Source: CAYMLL01 sp964390645
GTDB taxonomy: Bacteria; Planctomycetota; UBA8108
Assembly: GCA_964390645.1 (NCBI GenBank)
Contig: CAYMLL010000145.1
Span: 1-18,450 of the forward strand
DNA: 18,450 bases
Reading direction: 5' to 3'
Part shown: piece by piece, positions 15,985-18,450 of the stretch
Layout: each line of letters begins with the position of its first letter
How positions within the stretch are numbered: the first letter of the stretch is position 1
Program-made: the position numbers and the translations under genes
The notes under the pieces: model-generated
The model's database searches: none
What the model was told of the DNA's origin: nothing
Seen by the model: the letters and a program-made list of their open reading frames with translations, nothing else

Positions 15985-17325
15985 TCAGAGGAGCTCGTGC
16001 ACGGGATCACGGACCTCCAGCAGGTAGCGCGGCCGGCCGGCCGAGTCCGTCAACGTGGCATGTTCCACGTCGATGCCCAGGTGGTGGTACACCGTCGAGA
16101 GGATCTCGTGCACGTGCACCGGCCGCCGGGTGGGTTCGGCGGCCCGCCGGTCGGTCGCGCCGATCACGCCTCCCATCTTGAGCCCGCCTCCGGCGATCAG
16201 CGCGCACTGGACGGCAGGCCAGTGATCGCGGCCGGCGTCCTTGTTGATGCTCGGGGTGCGGCCGAACTCGCCCCAGACGATCACCAGGACGTCGCGCTCG
16301 AGTCCGCGCTGGTGCAGGTCGTCGAGCAGGGCGCTGAGGGACCAGTCCAGCGGCGGGAGAATCCGTCGCATGCCGGGATAGTTGCTCTTGTGCGTGTCGA
16401 ATCCCAGATACCCGCCCCAGTTGAGACCCACGTAGCGGACGCCCGCCTCCACCAGCCGTCTGGCCAGGAGAAAGCGCTCGCTCTGCGCGCGGTATCGCCC
16501 CGCGCCAGCGGTGTACCGATCCCGCACCCTGGGATCTTCCCGGCTCAGATCGAGGGCGATTCCCAGCTTGCCGGATGAGAGCACCTCGACCGCCTGCCGG
16601 CTGAAGGCGTTCATCGCCTCCATCTGCCCGGAAGCTTCCGGACCGCGCCCGAACCGGTCCAGGCTCCGGCTCAGAGACATGCGGCTGCGGAGCCGCTGCG
16701 CCGGGATGCCGAGGCGGAAGAGGCCGCGGTTGCTCCCGGGAAGGAAGGGCTTGTGCACCGGTCCGACGTAACCGTGCTGCACGGTCTCCTGGGATCCGCC
16801 TGTCTTGTCCCAGACGAAGGGGGGCAACCCGTCACGCGGTCCCAGGAGCTTCGAGATGACGGACCCGACCGCGGGCGCGCCGCCGATCGACTTCATCGCG
16901 GGGTTCTTCATCCGCAGCCCGGGATACCCGAGCTGGGTGGTGTCGAAGTTGTGCGCGTCGACGTTGCCGAACACGGACCGGATCAGGGTGTACCTGTCGG
17001 CGAGGCGGGCCAGGCGGGGCAGGAGCTCGCAGATGACGGTGCCCGGGACCCGCGTGCGGATCGGGCGGAACTCGCCGCGTGCCTCCGGCGGCCCGTCGGG
17101 CTTCATGTCGAAGGTGTCCATCTGCGGCGGGCCGCCTTCCAGCTGGACGTTGATGATCGACTTGAAGGAAGGCGCGCGCTTCGACCCCGCGTCCCCGCGC
17201 AGGAGGTCCGGCAGCGCCATGCCGCCGAGGCCGAGGGCTCCGATCCTGAGGGCGCCGCGTCGGTCGATGCCGGCACGGGAGCCCGGTCCGGGCCCGCCGT
17301 CGATGGTGACCATGGAAGGGATCAT
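15985..17325 (-). CDS. DUF1501 family protein (sulfatase-like fold, exported)
   Basis: This 446-residue protein is a full-length member of the DUF1501 family (PF07394), alkaline phosphatase/sulfatase-like proteins very common in Planctomycetota and of unproven reaction. The N-terminus has a Tat-like signal: DRRGALRIG (21-29) then a hydrophobic stretch to about 42. Family landmarks are EGGPPQMDTFDMKP (63-76), VFGNVDAHN (118-126), GLNWGGYLGFDTH, VIVWGEFGRTP, GRDHWP, AGGGLKMGGVIGATD, and the closing HEILSTVYHHLGID. The Asp and His residues in MDTFD, GFDTH and RDHWP fit metal-site positions of the fold. No clear ribosome-binding site precedes the ATG at 17325; an in-frame ATG at 17313 is an alternative. 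The gene starts 53 bases after the stop of the sugar-acid dehydratase-like gene, so the two are probably one transcript. The usual neighbour, a DUF1549/DUF1553 cytochrome-type protein, is not seen in this window. Confidence 0.9.
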   Translation of the reverse strand: MIPSMVTIDGGPGPGSRAGIDRRGALRIGALGLGGMALPDLLRGDAGSKRAPSFKSIINVQLEGGPPQMDTFDMKPDGPPEARGEFRPIRTRVPGTVICELLPRLARLADRYTLIRSVFGNVDAHNFDTTQLGYPGLRMKNPAMKSIGGAPAVGSVISKLLGPRDGLPPFVWDKTGGSQETVQHGYVGPVHKPFLPGSNRGLFRLGIPAQRLRSRMSLSRSLDRFGRGPEASGQMEAMNAFSRQAVEVLSSGKLGIALDLSREDPRVRDRYTAGAGRYRAQSERFLLARRLVEAGVRYVGLNWGGYLGFDTHKSNYPGMRRILPPLDWSLSALLDDLHQRGLERDVLVIVWGEFGRTPSINKDAGRDHWPAVQCALIAGGGLKMGGVIGATDRRAAEPTRRPVHVHEILSTVYHHLGIDVEHATLTDSAGRPRYLLEVRDPVHELL

Positions 17326-17378
17326 TGCGGCTTACCGACGGTATCCTATCGCGTGTCTGACCGGCCGACAACGGCACG

Positions 17379-18450
17379 CTAGTAGTCCGCGATGGACCCA
17401 TCGGGGTTTTTCCCCGACGGCCAGCGGTACGGCTTCTGCGCCGCGGCGTCGATCCTGCGGACCTTCTCCTCGTCGATGTCGACACCTAGGCCCGGACCCT
17501 GGGGGAGGGATGCGTATCCCTGGCTGTCGACCTCCCACGTCTTCTTCACCACATCCGCCGGGTCGTGCCCCGTCCCTCCTTCGTGAATGAGGAAGAGCGG
17601 GATGGAAGCCGTGACGTGCAGACTGCAGGTCAATCCCAGCAGCGTGCTGCTCGAGTGGGGGGCCAGGGGCACGAACCATGCCTCGGCGAGCGTCGCGATT
17701 TTCCTCATCTGGCTGATGCCGCCGGTGTGGCCGACGTCCGGCTGCAGGATGTCGATGCAGCGCTGCTGGAGATAGGGGATCATGCCCCAGATCGTGCGGT
17801 CGCGTTCTCCGGTGGCCAGAGGGATCCTGACCTGCTCCTTGATCCGCTTGAAGACCTCGATGTTGCCCGGCACGGCGGGCTCTTCGAGGAAGAGGATGTC
17901 GTACGGTCGGATCGCTGCCGCGAGCTGGATCACGTGCGGTGGCGGGAACGCGCAGTGGACGTCCACCATGATGGCTCCGTCCGGCCCGAGTCGCTTCCGG
18001 ATGGCGGCGACGTGGTCCACCATTCCCTGGATCTCTCGCGGGGCAGCGGCGAAGGGGCGTGGCCCGCCGGGACCGATCTTGTACGACGTGGCGCTCGGAT
18101 ACATCCGGATCTTCTCGCGTGTGGGGCCTCCGAGCAGGCGGTAGACGGGTACGCCCCAGGCCTTTCCCGTGATGTCCCAGAGAGCCTCGTCGATGGCCGA
18201 GATCGCGTGAGTCATCAGCGGACCTCCGCGGATGTCGCGGTGGGCGCGGAAGAGCTTCTGCCACAGGTGCTCGATGCGCGTCGGGTTCTCGCCCTCGAGC
18301 AGGTCGAAGAGCGACGTCGCGAGGGTCCTTGCGACGTTGGGCTCCGACTGGGTAATCTCGCCCCAGCCGTGGGTTCTCCGGGTCGTCTGGCTCTTGGCGT
18401 AGACACCGCCGCCCCGGGGGTAGGCGCGGCGCGCGGGGCGGGGGCGGGCG
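17379..18450 (-). CDS. Enolase-superfamily sugar-acid dehydratase-like enzyme (5' end missing)
   Basis: 356 codons are present and the N-terminus runs off the right edge; about 40-50 residues are probably missing. The frame stays open past the internal ATG at 18215: upstream codons give THGWGEITQSEPNVARTL and LLEGENPTRIEHLWQKLF, a typical mandelate racemase/muconate lactonizing N-terminal domain. The barrel domain shows the metal ligands: Asp in VDVH, Glu in LEEP and Glu in ATGER (visible-residue numbers 163, 189, 215). It also has QPDVGHTGGI (Asp 238) and His 265 in LAPHSSS. A His two residues after the first metal Asp plus the barrel-end His is the acid/base arrangement of D-galactonate dehydratase-type enzymes. 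The PQGPGLGVDID near the C-terminus also fits that group. It likely dehydrates a sugar acid in the cytoplasm; the exact substrate cannot be told. The DUF1501 gene follows 53 bases downstream. Confidence 0.88.
   Translation of the reverse strand, partial: ARPRPARRAYPRGGGVYAKSQTTRRTHGWGEITQSEPNVARTLATSLFDLLEGENPTRIEHLWQKLFRAHRDIRGGPLMTHAISAIDEALWDITGKAWGVPVYRLLGGPTREKIRMYPSATSYKIGPGGPRPFAAAPREIQGMVDHVAAIRKRLGPDGAIMVDVHCAFPPPHVIQLAAAIRPYDILFLEEPAVPGNIEVFKRIKEQVRIPLATGERDRTIWGMIPYLQQRCIDILQPDVGHTGGISQMRKIATLAEAWFVPLAPHSSSTLLGLTCSLHVTASIPLFLIHEGGTGHDPADVVKKTWEVDSQGYASLPQGPGLGVDIDEEKVRRIDAAAQKPYRWPSGKNPDGSIADY

Overview
The window is high-GC bacterial DNA, probably from a metagenome-assembled scaffold: it carries a run of ten N at 5365-5374 and its right edge cuts a gene. 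The gene content points to an uncultured member of the Planctomycetota or a close relative. It has a DUF1501 protein, an FG-GAP/VCBS plus ASPIC-UnbV lipoprotein, a CotH protein with lamin-tail domains, LamG arrays, and several secreted proteins ending in the paired calcium-loop 'dockerin-like' module with FLFLGG-type helices. This assignment is inferred from protein families; there is no rRNA or marker gene in the window.

Layout, left to right. 1-657 has no convincing gene but holds a perfect 14-bp hairpin (83-122). 658-3690 (+) is a membrane protein fused to a spermidine-synthase-like domain. 3870-4490 (-) is a small acidic, Cys-rich exported protein with a C-terminal sorting-type anchor. 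4654-4956 (-) is a C-terminal remnant of a cyclase-family gene. 5269-8456 (+) is a large secreted protein with three LamG domains separated by two copies of an unrecognised module of about 110 residues, and a dockerin-like tail; the assembly gap lies just after its signal peptide. 8497-11631 (+) is a CotH-kinase-family protein with a near-symmetric domain order and a divergent dockerin-like tail. It follows 40 bases after the LamG gene and is probably co-transcribed with it. Converging on it is 11665-14121 (-), a propeller lipoprotein. 14520-15632 (-) is another secreted protein with a dockerin-like tail. 15985-17325 (-) is a DUF1501 protein, and 17379-18450 (-, 5' end missing) is an enolase-superfamily sugar-acid dehydratase-like enzyme.

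The middle of the window (about 3.9-15.6 kb) is a block of exported proteins that look built for the cell surface or the extracellular space: glycan- or ligand-binding folds (LamG, lamin-tail, chitobiase-C-like), a possible protein kinase (CotH), calcium-binding propeller repeats, and a shared C-terminal calcium-loop module on three separate proteins. No cohesin partner is visible, so an attachment or sorting role for that tail is an inference. The right-hand pair (dehydratase-like enzyme followed by DUF1501) looks like a separate two-gene unit. I see no tRNA, rRNA, CRISPR array, insertion sequence or phage genes.
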